Shown in pieces: positions 8,624 through 18,119 of a stretch of 64,000 nucleotides of DNA. The notes under the pieces were generated by a model that saw only the letters and a list, made by a program, of their open reading frames with translations, had not been told where the DNA came from and did not search any database. How positions within the stretch are numbered: the first letter of the stretch is position 1; every line of letters starts with the position of its first letter. Source of the DNA: Bacteroidota bacterium (GTDB lineage: Bacteria; Bacteroidota; Bacteroidia; AKYH767-A; 2013-40CM-41-45); the NCBI GenBank assembly GCA_016720655.1, contig JADKKE010000004.1, positions 198,305 to 262,304 on the forward strand. The letters run 5' to 3'. The position numbers and the translations under genes are program-made.

Positions 8624-9442
8624 TCAGGCAAACATTAGCAGATAGAAGAAAACAAAAGGTGCTGCTATAAAAAGCCCATCGAATCGATCCAAAACGCCAC
8701 CATGACCGGGAAGTAAAGAGGAAGAATCCTTAATCTTTATACTTCTTTTAAAAAGTGATTCGACCAGATCACCCAGGGTACCGGTGATAATTATTATTCC
8801 TGCAATGATGAACCAATTCTCAGGATCCAGATTCGTATAATACTTCGAAATGATAAAGGCAACAGCAATGGCAAGAACGATTCCACCACCAACACCTTCC
8901 CAGGTTTTCTTTGGAGAAATTCGTTCAAATAATTTTGTTCGTCCGATCCATCTTCCTGCAAGGTATGCACCGGTATCATTAGCCCACAATAGGAGAAAAA
9001 ATCCGATGATATTTGTTCCGTGATAAATTTCCTTGTTGTGTCCCTGGAAAGATATCAGATAAAACATAAATACAGGAGCAACAATGTAAAATATGCCGAG
9101 TAAGGTGTAGGCAATATCTGTAAATGGTTTTTCTGCTTTTGTGAAAAGCTCGCGAATAAAAATAAAGTAGGGGAGTACCAATAAAAGAGGAAGAAAATTC
9201 AATTGGATCATGAAAGCACTGTTCATCAAGGGCGAGAGAAAAGGAAGTATCCCAAGTACAATTCCAAAACCGGCTTGCGGTTGAATACCTTCACTCCGAA
9301 CGAGAGAATAAAATTCACGCAAGCCCAGGATGACCATTAATAAGAGTAACAAAAGGAAACTCCACTCGCTGTACAGGATCGCAAAAACGACAAGTGCAGC
9401 TCCGATGAGAGCGGTGAAAAGACGTTGAAGAAAATTATTCAC
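8624..9442 (-). CDS. cdsA: Phosphatidate cytidylyltransferase
   Basis: Makes CDP-diacylglycerol from phosphatidate and CTP, the branch point for phospholipid synthesis. The 272-aa polytopic membrane protein has about seven or eight hydrophobic segments. Its C-terminal signature SLFKRSIKIKDSSSLLPGHG, completed by GVLDR, is diagnostic of the family, and ISPKKTWEGVGGG precedes it. The ATG overlaps the stop of the DUF2007 gene by 4 bp (translational coupling). psd, two genes downstream, acts on the same phospholipid pathway. Confidence 0.95.
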   Translation of the reverse strand: MNNFLQRLFTALIGAALVVFAILYSEWSFLLLLLLMVILGLREFYSLVRSEGIQPQAGFGIVLGILPFLSPLMNSAFMIQLNFLPLLLVLPYFIFIRELFTKAEKPFTDIAYTLLGIFYIVAPVFMFYLISFQGHNKEIYHGTNIIGFFLLLWANDTGAYLAGRWIGRTKLFERISPKKTWEGVGGGIVLAIAVAFIISKYYTNLDPENWFIIAGIIIITGTLGDLVESLFKRSIKIKDSSSLLPGHGGVLDRFDGLFIAAPFVFFYLLMFA

Positions 9443-9645
9443 AGCTTGTGTTGTTCAATAATCGATCGTGCAAGTGTAGCATTTTCTCCGGGGACATACA
9501 ATTCGATTTCACCAATAGCGATATAACTCGAATCTCTTTTATCCACAGAAACGGATTCGATTCCTTCATCCCGAAGTACTGCCTGAACAATTTCCGCCAA
9601 GTGTGGCGTATTACTGCTATAAATGCATTGCCACCCGGGTTCCAT
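9439..9645 (-). CDS. DUF2007 domain protein
   Basis: A 68-aa protein (MEPGWQCIYSSNTPHLAEIV) matching the DUF2007 'putative signal transducing protein' family, which has a beta-alpha-beta GlnB-like fold. Typical features are the N-terminal strand, the helix with AEIVQAVLRDEGI, and the strand IELYVPGENATLA. No biochemical function is established. It is 4 bp downstream of the LUD gene and overlaps cdsA by 4 bp, so it is a coupled member of this operon. Confidence 0.8.
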   Translation of the reverse strand: MEPGWQCIYSSNTPHLAEIVQAVLRDEGIESVSVDKRDSSYIAIGEIELYVPGENATLARSIIEQHKL

Positions 9646-9649
9646 AAAA

Positions 9650-10303
9650 TTAAGCGGGAGGATTAGTGTCGTCTACCAGAAAAACCATGATATCCCGAGG
9701 GCCATGGGCAGGTGTAACGAGTGTCTTTTCAATGTCTGCAGTTCGACTAGGTCCGGTCAAAGATGCAATCATGGATGGCGGCTGGTCTCCGTATTTGGTT
9801 CGGATAAGTTGCAAAGCATCTTTCAGTTCCGGCACGATCTGCGAAGTATAAGCGAGTACAATATGTGTTGTAGGGACAACAAATAATTGTCGGCCTGAAC
9901 CCAGCTTTGATGAAACAAGGACAGAGCCAAGTCGGGCAACAAGTGCTTCACAACTGGTCACAGCGACCATTCCTTCCGGATAATCAACACTGTTTTTTAA
10001 ATACGGAAATTCAACCTGATCCATCTTCTCCGTGATTTTTGGTTCACGACAATGAATCATTTTCCATCCGCGTTCCTGAGCCAGGGTAACCATGTGCTCC
10101 AGGAATTCGAGTTCATTTTCACAAAAAATAAATTGCCCGCCTATTTTTGTAAATGCATTTGCAAACTGCTCTTCGAGGCTGTCTTCCGACGTAACATAAA
10201 TATTTTTATCCCAATCAATACTAGGGAAGCGTTGATTCGTTTTATGAATCAAGGCCTGCCTGATTTTTTTTAATATTTTCTCCCGTGTGGTACTGTCCTG
10301 CAT
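9650..10303 (-). CDS. LUD domain protein (LutC/YkgG family)
   Basis: 217-aa member of the LUD (lactate utilisation) family, related to LutC, with the family pattern VAVTSCEALVARLGSVLVSS, then VPTTHIVLAYTSQIVPEL and the C-terminal SLTGPSRTADIEKTLVTPAH plus GPRDIMVFLV. In other bacteria LutABC oxidises L-lactate. Here it stands without LutA or LutB next to ftsH, as is usual in Bacteroidota, so its actual role is unknown. It lies 60 bp downstream of ftsH and 4 bp upstream of the DUF2007 gene. Confidence 0.88.
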   Translation of the reverse strand: MQDSTTREKILKKIRQALIHKTNQRFPSIDWDKNIYVTSEDSLEEQFANAFTKIGGQFIFCENELEFLEHMVTLAQERGWKMIHCREPKITEKMDQVEFPYLKNSVDYPEGMVAVTSCEALVARLGSVLVSSKLGSGRQLFVVPTTHIVLAYTSQIVPELKDALQLIRTKYGDQPPSMIASLTGPSRTADIEKTLVTPAHGPRDIMVFLVDDTNPPA

Positions 10304-10362
10304 TCGAAGGAAAGGGATATTTGAAATGTGAAAATTTTGTGTCAGTCTAACTCTTTCGACAA

Positions 10363-12459
10363 TTAAACAGCAGCACCGGGTTCCGGAGTATCAGGAACTG
10401 GAGCAGGAGGATTGGCAGGTGGTAATGCAGTTGTGTTTTCCTCTTTGCCATTGTGACTTCCATTAATGGCAGCCAACGACATCAAGGGAACTTCCGGTTT
10501 GTCTTCCCATTGACGTTTCCCGAAAATCTGTTCAAGATCTTCTTTGAAAATAACTTCTCTTTCCAGGAGACGAACTGCAAGTAACGCTAGTTGCTCTTTG
10601 TGCTTCAACAAAATATCTTTGGTGCGTGCATAAGCTATATCAATCATCTTCTTGACTTCGAAGTCGATTGTTTCAGCGGTATGTTCACTATAAGGTTTGT
10701 TGAAAGTATATTCCTGTTGTCCTGAGCTATCGTAGAAACTGATGTTACCGATTTTGTCATTCAAACCATAAATGGTCACCATTGCATACGCTTGCTTGGT
10801 AATTTTTTCGAGGTCACTGAGTGCTCCGGTTGAAATTTTACCAAAGATGATATCTTCTGCTACACGACCTCCAAGAGCTGCGCAAATTTCATCCATCAAT
10901 TGATCGGTGGTTGTAATTTGTCTTTCTTCCGGCAGGTACCAGGCCGCACCCAGGGAATTACCACGAGGGACGATGGTTACTTTCACGAGAGGATGTGCGT
11001 GTTCAAGAAGCCAGCTTACGGAAGCATGACCTGCTTCGTGGTATGCGATGACTTTCTTTTCCTGTGGAGAAATGATTTTATTTTTCTTTTCCAGTCCGCC
11101 AATGATACGATCAATCGCGTCCAGGAAATCCTGTTTGTCGATACTCGTTTTGTTTTTACGTGCGGCAATCAACGCAGCTTCATTGCAGACATTCGCGATA
11201 TCAGCACCGGAAAATCCGGGTGTCTGTCGTGCAAGGAAATCAACATCGAGTGTATCGTTTATTTTGAGAGGTTTTAAATGCACGGCGAAAATTGCTTTCC
11301 GTCCATTTACATCCGGCAACTCAACATAAATCTGACGGTCGAAACGACCCGGACGTAACAATGCTCTGTCAAGGATATCCGCACGGTTGGTCGCAGCAAG
11401 AATGATTACTCCGGAATTACTTCCGAAGCCATCCATTTCAGTAAGCAACTGGTTCAGGGTACTCTCACGCTCATCGTTAGCAGAGAAAGAAGGTGATTTT
11501 CCGCGTGCCCGGCCGATGGCATCTATTTCGTCGATAAAGATGATACAGGGAGCTTTCTCTTTTGCCTGGCGGAACAAATCCCTCACACGGGAAGCACCAA
11601 CACCAACAAACATTTCCACGAAATCGGATCCGGACAATGAAAAGAAAGGTACTTGTGCTTCACCGGCAACTGCTTTTGCAAGAAGCGTTTTTCCTGTTCC
11701 CGGAGGACCAACAAGCAATGCACCGCGTGGTATTTTTCCGCCGAGAGTTGTATATTTCTTTGGAGTCTTGAGGAAATCAACAATTTCCATGACTTCCACT
11801 TTGGCTTCTTCAAGACCGGCAACATCATTAAATGTTACTCTGACCTGAAGGTCTTTATCAAAAAGCTGTGCTTTGGATTTTCCGATATTGAAGATCTGGC
11901 TTCCACCACCTCCGCCACCCATTCTGCGCATGATGAAAACCCAAATCAGAATGAAGAACCCGATAGGCAGCAACCAATTCAGGACGATATCCCAATAGCT
12001 GTGGCTATCCTGCTCATAATCGATACTGATTTTTTCTTCGGGGGTAAATGTTTTCTGTGCTTCATCAATTTTTTTTGCGAAGAGTTCAGAAGGTCCGGTG
12101 TTGAGATAATAATGAGGACCCGGATTCTCGACATTTCCCCATGTCTTGAAACGAACATCTTTGAATTTCGCGTCGGCCAGCTTATCTTTTTTGATATAGA
12201 TATGAGCCACATCATTGGTCACAACAATTCTGTCCACATCTTTTGTCAGCAACATCGTGCGTTCAAAATCATCGAAGAGAATTTTGTGTTCTGCAGTTCC
12301 CCATTGAAAAAACTGAGTAATAATCAGAATTACAATAATGATCCCGTAGATCCAATAGAAATTAAAATTGAAGCGGGGAGTATTCGGAAATTTTTTTCCG
12401 TCTTTCCCGCTTTTGGGCTGTCCACCCGGTGTCTCGCTGCTTTTGTTGTTCTCGCTCAT
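10363..12459 (-). CDS. ftsH: ATP-dependent zinc metalloprotease FtsH
   Basis: Membrane-anchored AAA+ protease that degrades misfolded membrane proteins and regulatory substrates. The 698-aa protein has two transmembrane segments (about residues 36-53 and 158-178) flanking a periplasmic domain. The [10 protein letters not shown] linker follows, then Walker A GPPGTGKT at 251-258, Walker B FIDEID at 308-313, the SRH region ([20 protein letters not shown]), and the zinc site HEAGH at 474-478. The C-terminal Pro/Ala-rich tail is typical of Bacteroidota. It is 84 bp downstream of rsfS. Confidence 0.98.
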   Translation of the reverse strand: MSENNKSSETPGGQPKSGKDGKKFPNTPRFNFNFYWIYGIIIVILIITQFFQWGTAEHKILFDDFERTMLLTKDVDRIVVTNDVAHIYIKKDKLADAKFKDVRFKTWGNVENPGPHYYLNTGPSELFAKKIDEAQKTFTPEEKISIDYEQDSHSYWDIVLNWLLPIGFFILIWVFIMRRMGGGGGGSQIFNIGKSKAQLFDKDLQVRVTFNDVAGLEEAKVEVMEIVDFLKTPKKYTTLGGKIPRGALLVGPPGTGKTLLAKAVAGEAQVPFFSLSGSDFVEMFVGVGASRVRDLFRQAKEKAPCIIFIDEIDAIGRARGKSPSFSANDERESTLNQLLTEMDGFGSNSGVIILAATNRADILDRALLRPGRFDRQIYVELPDVNGRKAIFAVHLKPLKINDTLDVDFLARQTPGFSGADIANVCNEAALIAARKNKTSIDKQDFLDAIDRIIGGLEKKNKIISPQEKKVIAYHEAGHASVSWLLEHAHPLVKVTIVPRGNSLGAAWYLPEERQITTTDQLMDEICAALGGRVAEDIIFGKISTGALSDLEKITKQAYAMVTIYGLNDKIGNISFYDSSGQQEYTFNKPYSEHTAETIDFEVKKMIDIAYARTKDILLKHKEQLALLAVRLLEREVIFKEDLEQIFGKRQWEDKPEVPLMSLAAINGSHNGKEENTTALPPANPPAPVPDTPEPGAAV

Positions 12460-12543
12460 GGAAAATAGAATCGATTACGAATGTCAAACTTGATACCATA
12501 TACATGGTATCCGACAAATCGTCATCTTTAACAAAGTTAAGGA

Positions 12544-12960
12544 TTAATAGTTACTTGCAATACGTTGAATTTCGGCGTCGGCCCAGAGGCGCTCTATCCC
12601 ATAAAATTCCCGCTGTTCGTGGCGGAAAATATGGACGACAACATTCACGTAATCCAGTAGTATCCACTCAGAATTCGCCATTCCTTCACGATGGAGAGGG
12701 TCTTCGCCCTGTTTTTTGAATACAAATTCTTCAACAGATCGGGCGATGGCGTCAACATGGGTCCTGGAATCAGCATGACAGACTATAAAGAAATCTGTTA
12801 CTGCATTTTTTAAATTTCGGAGATCAATACAGACAATTTCCTTTGCTTTTTTTTCCTGCATACCCTCTACAATCAAATCCTTCATGAGAGCTGCTTCATC
12901 GATCTTTTTCGCCGGTTTTTTCGTTATCTTTCGCGAAGGAGATTTAGTCTTTTTGATCAT
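12544..12960 (-). CDS. rsfS: Ribosome silencing factor RsfS
   Basis: Binds ribosomal protein uL14 and blocks joining of the subunits when nutrients are short. The 138-aa product has a Lys-rich N-terminal extension followed by the RsfS/Iojap domain: CIDLRNLKNAVTDFFIVCHA, DSRTHVDAIARSVEEF, then GMANSEWILLDYVNVVVHIF and FYGIERLWADA. First gene of the rsfS-ftsH-LUD-DUF2007-cdsA block and divergent from birA. Confidence 0.95.
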   Translation of the reverse strand: MIKKTKSPSRKITKKPAKKIDEAALMKDLIVEGMQEKKAKEIVCIDLRNLKNAVTDFFIVCHADSRTHVDAIARSVEEFVFKKQGEDPLHREGMANSEWILLDYVNVVVHIFRHEQREFYGIERLWADAEIQRIASNY

Positions 12961-13035
12961 TCTTCTGTTTAAGTCTTATCAAGATTTAGGACGTAAAAGT
13001 ACTTAAAATATTGTCGACACTTAAAGGTATTCCGT

Positions 13036-13046
13036 TAAGGAGGTGA
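13036..13046 (+). promoter_or_regulatory. Strong Shine-Dalgarno of birA
   Basis: TAAGGAGGTGA ends 13 bp before the birA ATG (13060). It is a near-complete complement of the 16S anti-SD. The other starts examined in the window have no comparable purine box, in line with the weak SD use known for Bacteroidota. Confidence 0.55.
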
Positions 13047-13059
13047 AGCTTATCCGCTT

Positions 13060-13820
13060 ATGCAAAAAGAGTTAACAACCTTATTCACAGGGAGGCAGGT
13101 TATTTCGTTGGGTACTGTCATGTCGACAAATTCCTATATGGCAGATTTGCTCAAAATGCGCGTCATGCCTGAAGGGACATTGCTCAAAGCTGCGATCCAG
13201 TCGGCGGGGCGAGGACAAGGGGAGTCAACCTGGTTCAGTGAGAAAAGCAAAAACATGCTCCTTAGTTTTGCCTTTTTTCCGCGATTTTTGCTTGCCAGGG
13301 ATATTTTTCTTCTCAATAAAGCCTATTCTCTTGGGATTTTCGATTATGTGTCTTCCCGACTTGGTCCCGGAGTAAAAATAAAATGGCCAAATGATATTTA
13401 TTGGGAGGACAAAAAGGTTAGTGGTATCCTGATTGAGAATCAAATTAATAGTTCTGCGGTTATTCAGTCTATTTTGGGGATAGGATTAAATGTAAACCAG
13501 GAAAGTTTTCCGGATTATCTCACAAACGCAGTTTCCATGAGCATGGTTCTCGGAAAAGACTTAGAGCTTGAAGAGGAAATTTTGGACCTTTGTAATTGCC
13601 TGGAAGGACGCTACCTGCAGTTGAAAAGAGAGGAACATAAAGAGCTCAATGCTGACTACCTGAACGTGCTGTACCGCTATGAAGAATGGCATCCCTTTTC
13701 TGCAAATGAAAATAGTTTTTCCGGTAAAATCATGGGAATTGATCCATCCGGTAAACTCATCGTGAAAAGGACGATGGGATAGTCCTTGCTTACGACACAA
13801 AAGAAATTCAGTTTACCTGA
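13060..13820 (+). CDS. birA: Biotin--[acetyl-CoA-carboxylase] ligase, frameshifted at the 3' end
   Basis: Activates biotin to biotinyl-AMP and transfers it to the carboxylase BCCP subunit. The catalytic domain is complete: GRGQG at 50-54, KWPNDI at 108-113 and KVSGILIE just after it. There is no N-terminal HTH, so it is a non-regulatory, group I enzyme. The annotated frame ends at 13782 as ...KLIVKRTMG. In the -1 frame the normal BirA C-terminal strand continues (DDGIVLAYDTKEIQFT, stop at 13818-13820). One base is missing at about 13768 in GAAAAGGACG. The lost tail is about 13 residues, so the enzyme might work either way, but a sequence error fits best. Confidence 0.9.
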
Positions 13821-13850
13821 ACATTTCTTTCTTCATCCCATCCACCCGGA

Positions 13851-15167
13851 TTATAATTTAATCAGTTTTGACTGAGAAATCAAGATCTTGTTTTGATTCC
13901 GGATTTGAAGAATATATATTCCTGTTTCCAGTTCCGAAACATTGAGATGTGGGTTTACTCCGGAAAGATTTCCGCTCATGCATTGTTTTCCTTCCATTGA
14001 ATGGATTTGGAACGATAGAGGTTTGTTGTTCACATTCAAGTCCAGCGAAATTTCACCACTTGATGGATTTGGATACAAGTGAATATTTGAATTGAAAACT
14101 AGAGGAATTGATGTTGTTGGCGAGTATTTCAGAATAGTTCCATCATCGCCAACTGCATAACCGATGTTTTCATCAATCATTTCTATGTCTGAAAGAGTGT
14201 CCGAAGTAGAAGCATAATCACTCGTCCAGGAAACACCTCCATCTGTTGTTTTGTAAATTGTACCACCGGTAAAAACAGCAAATCCGTCGAGGGTGTTTTT
14301 AAAATCTGCAGCAAATGCATATCCAGGCATCGAGGAGTTGATGATCTGACTTGTAAAGTGAACACTGGTATCACCTGGAAAATTTACAACGGTAACGAAG
14401 CCGTACATTTTCCAAAGAAAGTTTTGGTTCGATGGCATAAAGCCATTGTAATGGTTTACAAACATAAACACAGTGTCCTTGTGTGGAAAACTGAGTGTCG
14501 TATAAGCATCTGCATTGGGAAATGAAAATACATCACCAATGTACCAGTTGAAGCCATCTTCTGTTCTTGCAAAATTTGCAGAATAGGTCGTAAAACCGGA
14601 AATCAAACCTCCGGCAACTCCTATTTGCCCTGATTTGAAATGAACTTGTGTGAGCGAATTGGTACCACCTGTATATGCAAGGAGTGTGTCCCATGAATTC
14701 CCGAAATTGAGTGAACGGTCAAGGCTGCTGCCAACTGAATAAATGGAGGATTGATCATGTGTCGAAAGTTGTGTTGAATGGGCTGAGCCGGGTTCAGAAC
14801 CTATTTGCGACCAGTTTGTTCCACCATCGAATGTGATATATGTTTCACCGGTAAACAGACTTTGATCAAATGTGCTAACAACGATGGTGTCGTGCTGAAG
14901 AATGAGTGCCGAGTACACATTTCCGGAGAAACTGTGGGAGTTGATTGATGTCCAAGTTTGCCCACCATCATCTGTAAGGAGGACAGTAGCATTATTACCA
15001 ACAACGACACCGTAATCGGGGTTTAGGAAATTTACATCTCTGAGTTTTTCAGTAGTGCCTGAATTCAATACAGACCACTGGGAAGAAATGCTGAATGCAG
15101 ATTGCATAGCTCCTGCAAATAGCATAAGGAACATTAATATGAATCGTACGTGGGTATACTTTTTCAT
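13851..15167 (-). CDS. Secreted YCF48/BNR-like repeat protein with T9SS sorting domain
   Basis: From ATG 15167 (MKKYTHVRFILMFLMLFAGA) the protein has a signal peptide, then repeated WSVLNSGTTEKLRDVNFLNP-type strands with DDGGQTWTSI and TTDGGVSWTSDYAS motifs (Asp-box/photosystem-stability-factor-like propeller). The C-terminus has a type A T9SS sorting domain: LYPNPSSGEISLDL, a middle QIHSMEGKQCMSG, and LETGIYILQI with a terminal basic strand. It is predicted to be exported through the type IX system and anchored or released at the surface. An alternative start at 15194 adds nine residues. Function unknown. Confidence 0.85.
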   Translation of the reverse strand: MKKYTHVRFILMFLMLFAGAMQSAFSISSQWSVLNSGTTEKLRDVNFLNPDYGVVVGNNATVLLTDDGGQTWTSINSHSFSGNVYSALILQHDTIVVSTFDQSLFTGETYITFDGGTNWSQIGSEPGSAHSTQLSTHDQSSIYSVGSSLDRSLNFGNSWDTLLAYTGGTNSLTQVHFKSGQIGVAGGLISGFTTYSANFARTEDGFNWYIGDVFSFPNADAYTTLSFPHKDTVFMFVNHYNGFMPSNQNFLWKMYGFVTVVNFPGDTSVHFTSQIINSSMPGYAFAADFKNTLDGFAVFTGGTIYKTTDGGVSWTSDYASTSDTLSDIEMIDENIGYAVGDDGTILKYSPTTSIPLVFNSNIHLYPNPSSGEISLDLNVNNKPLSFQIHSMEGKQCMSGNLSGVNPHLNVSELETGIYILQIRNQNKILISQSKLIKL

Positions 15168-15353
15168 GGAAATTATATTAGAATTAGGATGCAAAGAAAA
15201 AAAAATCTCAGGAACTTAATTTGGCACTAACACAGTTTAACGTGTATGCATGATACTTTAAGAAAAAATTGAATGAAAGTTAAAGAATTAAGACTTATTA
15301 AGAAATTTTAATAAAATGTAAACTCAGGTGTGAATAAATGTGCGCTGAAAGAA

Positions 15354-15749
15354 TTATGGTAAATCATTTAGTTTGTGAACCAATAAATTCAGGAAATTGG
15401 TAAGTGGTTTTACAGCCATCATTTTTAGCATAGGGTTGAGGTCGGCATCAAATGCAAGCTGAACTTCACATTGTGGTGCAAGGTCTTTAATCGAACAATC
15501 AAGATTAAAATCAAAAGGCGCTTTGCCATTGCGGGTAACTTTAATCATTGTGTGTGGGATTTTTTCTACAATCTTCATCCCCAAACTAGCCATTCCGGCA
15601 ATGGTAAAACTACAATCTTCTTCTGTCGATTGCCAGTTTGTAACCTGCTCAGGCATGAGCTTTTGAAAATTATTAAAATTGCTCAGAAAAGTGTAGATCT
15701 CTTCGGATGTTTTGTTGACAGTAACTTTGTCGCTTTCGATTCGGGTCAT
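15354..15749 (-). CDS. SRPBCC (START-like) family protein
   Basis: 131-aa protein with the helix-grip SRPBCC pattern: VTVNKTSEEIYTFLSNFNNF at the start, TFTIAGMASLGMKIVEKIPH-like central strands, and a long C-terminal amphipathic helix (KPLTNFLNLLVHKLNDL). It is usually annotated in Bacteroidota as an orphan START-like protein next to pyrE. The bound ligand is unknown. It lies 50 bp downstream of pyrE on the same strand, with a heptamer array between them. Confidence 0.75.
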   Translation of the reverse strand: MTRIESDKVTVNKTSEEIYTFLSNFNNFQKLMPEQVTNWQSTEEDCSFTIAGMASLGMKIVEKIPHTMIKVTRNGKAPFDFNLDCSIKDLAPQCEVQLAFDADLNPMLKMMAVKPLTNFLNLLVHKLNDLP

Positions 15750-15758
15750 TTTTTGGGA

Positions 15759-15793
15759 GTAAATAGTGAAGGGTAAATAGTGAATAGTAAGGA
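15759..15793. repeat. Heptamer tandem repeat (GTRAATA family)
   Basis: Five consecutive 7-bp units: GTAAATA, GTGAAGG, GTAAATA, GTGAATA, GTAAGGA. It starts 6 bp past the pyrE stop in the direction of transcription. Same family as the arrays at 18651 and 27221. Confidence 0.7.
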
Positions 15794-15799
15794 GTTCTC

Positions 15800-16438
15800 T
15801 CAGCTCCAGCTTTCAGGCGATTGTCGCCACTGACGAAGTGTGATGAGGTCTTTTGCGGTTATGTAATTTGCTTCGAGTGCTTTGTCGAGCAGGGTTTCGT
15901 AATCACACAATGAAATATTCAGACAATTTTCTTTTTCAAAATTATCTTCTGCAATTTGAAATCCATAAGTGAAAACAGAGATCATTCCTTTGACGAGACA
16001 ACCGGAATCCCTAAGCGCCTGCACTGCTTTCAGCGAAGATTTTCCTGTAGAAATTAAATCTTCAATCACAACGACAGATTGTCCTGCGGTCACTTCTCCT
16101 TCAATCAGATTCTCCCGACCATGGTCCTTTGGAGAAGAACGAACATATACAAAAGGTAAGCCCATTGCTTCGGCAACCAGCGCGCCCTGTGCTATTGCAG
16201 CTGTTGCAACGCCGGCAATACAATCCGGTTTACCGTATTTTACTTCAATGGCCTTCACGAGGGCTTGTCTGATGTATGTTCTCACTTTCGGGTGAGAAAG
16301 ACTAATGCGATTGTCACAATAAATTGGTGACTTCCATCCGGATGCCCAGGTGAAAGGACGGTCAGGTTGTAATTTTATTGCTTTAATTTGTAAAAGGTAT
16401 TCTGCGATATTTGCTGCTGTTTCGTCTTTCACTGCCAT
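15800..16438 (-). CDS. pyrE: Orotate phosphoribosyltransferase
   Basis: Adds ribose-5-phosphate from PRPP to orotate to form OMP in pyrimidine synthesis. The start is ATG 16438 (MAVKDETAANIAEYLLQIKA), giving 212 aa, the family length; a longer frame to 16525 adds an implausible hydrophobic stretch. The PRPP-binding motif VVVIEDLISTGKSS is clear, as are FTWASGWKSPIYCDNR at the N-terminus and the flexible loop RSSPKDHGRENLIEG. Divergent from the Nudix gene. Confidence 0.96.
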   Translation of the reverse strand: MAVKDETAANIAEYLLQIKAIKLQPDRPFTWASGWKSPIYCDNRISLSHPKVRTYIRQALVKAIEVKYGKPDCIAGVATAAIAQGALVAEAMGLPFVYVRSSPKDHGRENLIEGEVTAGQSVVVIEDLISTGKSSLKAVQALRDSGCLVKGMISVFTYGFQIAEDNFEKENCLNISLCDYETLLDKALEANYITAKDLITLRQWRQSPESWS

Positions 16439-16575
16439 GAGGCAAACGTACTTGATTTCTTGCACTTGACAAAGCAAGCAGAGTGCGAAAATCCTGATTT
16501 TAATCAGGAATGAACTACCCGACACTTCTTAGTGTATATTTGAATTAATTTGTTATTTCATTATAAAGAAGTTGT

Positions 16576-17226
16576 ATGAAGGAGAAATCAGAGTATAAAG
16601 TTTTTGTAAACGACAAGCCATTTGTGATCCGGGAAATTTATCAGCCTTCGGAAAAAGATGAAACCGAAGGGATGCAAATTATTAGTGAATCAAGCGTTTC
16701 TCTTGAAAAAGCAATCGGGGACCTGGAAAGAAATAAAAAGTGGAAGCAGGTGAATTATCTCACGGATTCCACTTTGCAAACCTGGAAACAAATGGTATCT
16801 CAATTTACTTTGATTGAAGCTGCAGGCGGACTCGTTCAAAAGAATGACGATTCATATCTTGTCATTTTCCGGAGAGGGAAATGGGATTTACCAAAAGGAA
16901 AACTTGATTATGATGAAAGTCCTGAGCAGGCTGCCTTGCGTGAAGTGGAGGAGGAGTGCGGGATAAGCAAGCTTCGAATCCTTAAACCTTTGCCGACGAC
17001 ATTTCATACGTATCCTGAAGGAGGCCGGAGAATTCTTAAAAAAACACATTGGTACCTGATGGAATCTGACGACAACAGAAAATTAATTCCACAGGCTGAA
17101 GAAGATATTCAGGAAGCACTTTGGATGAGTGAAACGGAAATAAAAACTAAAGTTTTTTCAAACACATACAATTCCATTCAAGATTTATTGGTGTCTTTTT
17201 TCAATTCCCCTCAAAACGCGAAGTGA
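16576..17226 (+). CDS. Nudix hydrolase
   Basis: 216-aa protein whose C-terminal half is a Nudix domain with an exact box GX5EX7REUXEEXGU at residues 108-130 (from GKLDYDE to EECGI). It is preceded by EAAGGLVQKNDDSYLVIFRR. The N-terminal 75 residues are a family-specific extension seen in Bacteroidota homologues. It probably hydrolyses a nucleoside diphosphate derivative; the substrate cannot be told from sequence. It converges tail to tail on the next gene with a 1-bp gap. Confidence 0.9.
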   Translation: MKEKSEYKVFVNDKPFVIREIYQPSEKDETEGMQIISESSVSLEKAIGDLERNKKWKQVNYLTDSTLQTWKQMVSQFTLIEAAGGLVQKNDDSYLVIFRRGKWDLPKGKLDYDESPEQAALREVEEECGISKLRILKPLPTTFHTYPEGGRRILKKTHWYLMESDDNRKLIPQAEEDIQEALWMSETEIKTKVFSNTYNSIQDLLVSFFNSPQNAK

Positions 17227-17227
17227 T

Positions 17228-18013
17228 TTATTTGAATTCGAGATAGCTTGTTGTAATGAGAATATTATCTGTTGTATACAGGCTTACTTTATAAGCGGCA
17301 GCTTCCGGAAAAGTGACCAGTGCATATCCTCTGTTTGAATCCTGAATGAAGGTAAATTGACTGGATGTCATGAAACGGCTGTATTCGCTTCCTTCTTTTT
17401 TCCAAATGTCTACGATACGCTCCGGTGTTGTAATGTCAAAGGGTTCGATGTATAAATAGATTTTACCTCGTGTACTCCGGAATGGAAATTCGGTATTCAA
17501 ATTTGCGTTTTCGTCAAGCAAGCCATCTGAAAATAATATCTGAGTCGTATGCAATGAGTCCGGTGCCAATGCAACCGCGTTCGTTTCATGTTGGACTTCG
17601 CCTTCCTCCATTGAATTCGAAACACTGATGACTTCATCGGCTAATATTCTGTTGTCGTAATCGTAATATCGAATTCTGTAATCGCCGCTGCTTTTGATTT
17701 TAAAATCGCTTACAATTCCTGCTTGTGTAGGATCACTGAAAAATGAAATTTCATCGAATTTTGAAAAATTACTTTTTTGCAACTTTTCAAAAGTTATCTT
17801 AATCTTACGGGTGTTGAGTTTTCCGGAATCGGATTTGTAATGCATTTTTACTGTTTGCCCGCCGGGATCCATAATTAAAGATTGCATGACGCCAATCTCC
17901 TGGCCGCTAGTTGTGACGCTGTCACAGAACACCAATGTTCCCTGAGCAGAGATCAGATGAAGAAAAGCAGCGAATAGAATTATGAGTACTAACAGAAACA
18001 ATCTCCGGAGCAT
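17228..18013 (-). CDS. Exported protein of unknown function
   Basis: Not recognised. 261 aa with a signal peptide (MLRRLFLLVLIILFAAFLHL...SAQG). The mature region is all-beta in appearance, with repeated short strands such as TLVFCDSVTTSG, VKMHYKSDSGKL, DYRIRYYDYDN, and GKIYLYIEPFD in an Ig-like or jelly-roll style. It contains one Cys only and no lipobox or sorting domain, so a periplasmic location is inferred. The frame is intact and flanked by pyrE/Nudix and coaD. Confidence 0.65.
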   Translation of the reverse strand: MLRRLFLLVLIILFAAFLHLISAQGTLVFCDSVTTSGQEIGVMQSLIMDPGGQTVKMHYKSDSGKLNTRKIKITFEKLQKSNFSKFDEISFFSDPTQAGIVSDFKIKSSGDYRIRYYDYDNRILADEVISVSNSMEEGEVQHETNAVALAPDSLHTTQILFSDGLLDENANLNTEFPFRSTRGKIYLYIEPFDITTPERIVDIWKKEGSEYSRFMTSSQFTFIQDSNRGYALVTFPEAAAYKVSLYTTDNILITTSYLEFK

Positions 18014-18119
18014 ATTTCAATTGTAATTTCAGTTGATTGACCAGAATGCCAAAATCGATTTACTGAAAGTTTTAACGAATAATTAATAAATCTATTGAAA
18101 GGCTGGGGTTGAATAATTA

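Noticed and set aside
11653..12468. 271-codon plus-strand open frame over ftsH
   Set aside because: It is antisense to a fully recognisable ftsH, has no start context or family match and has Cys/Phe-rich, low-plausibility composition.
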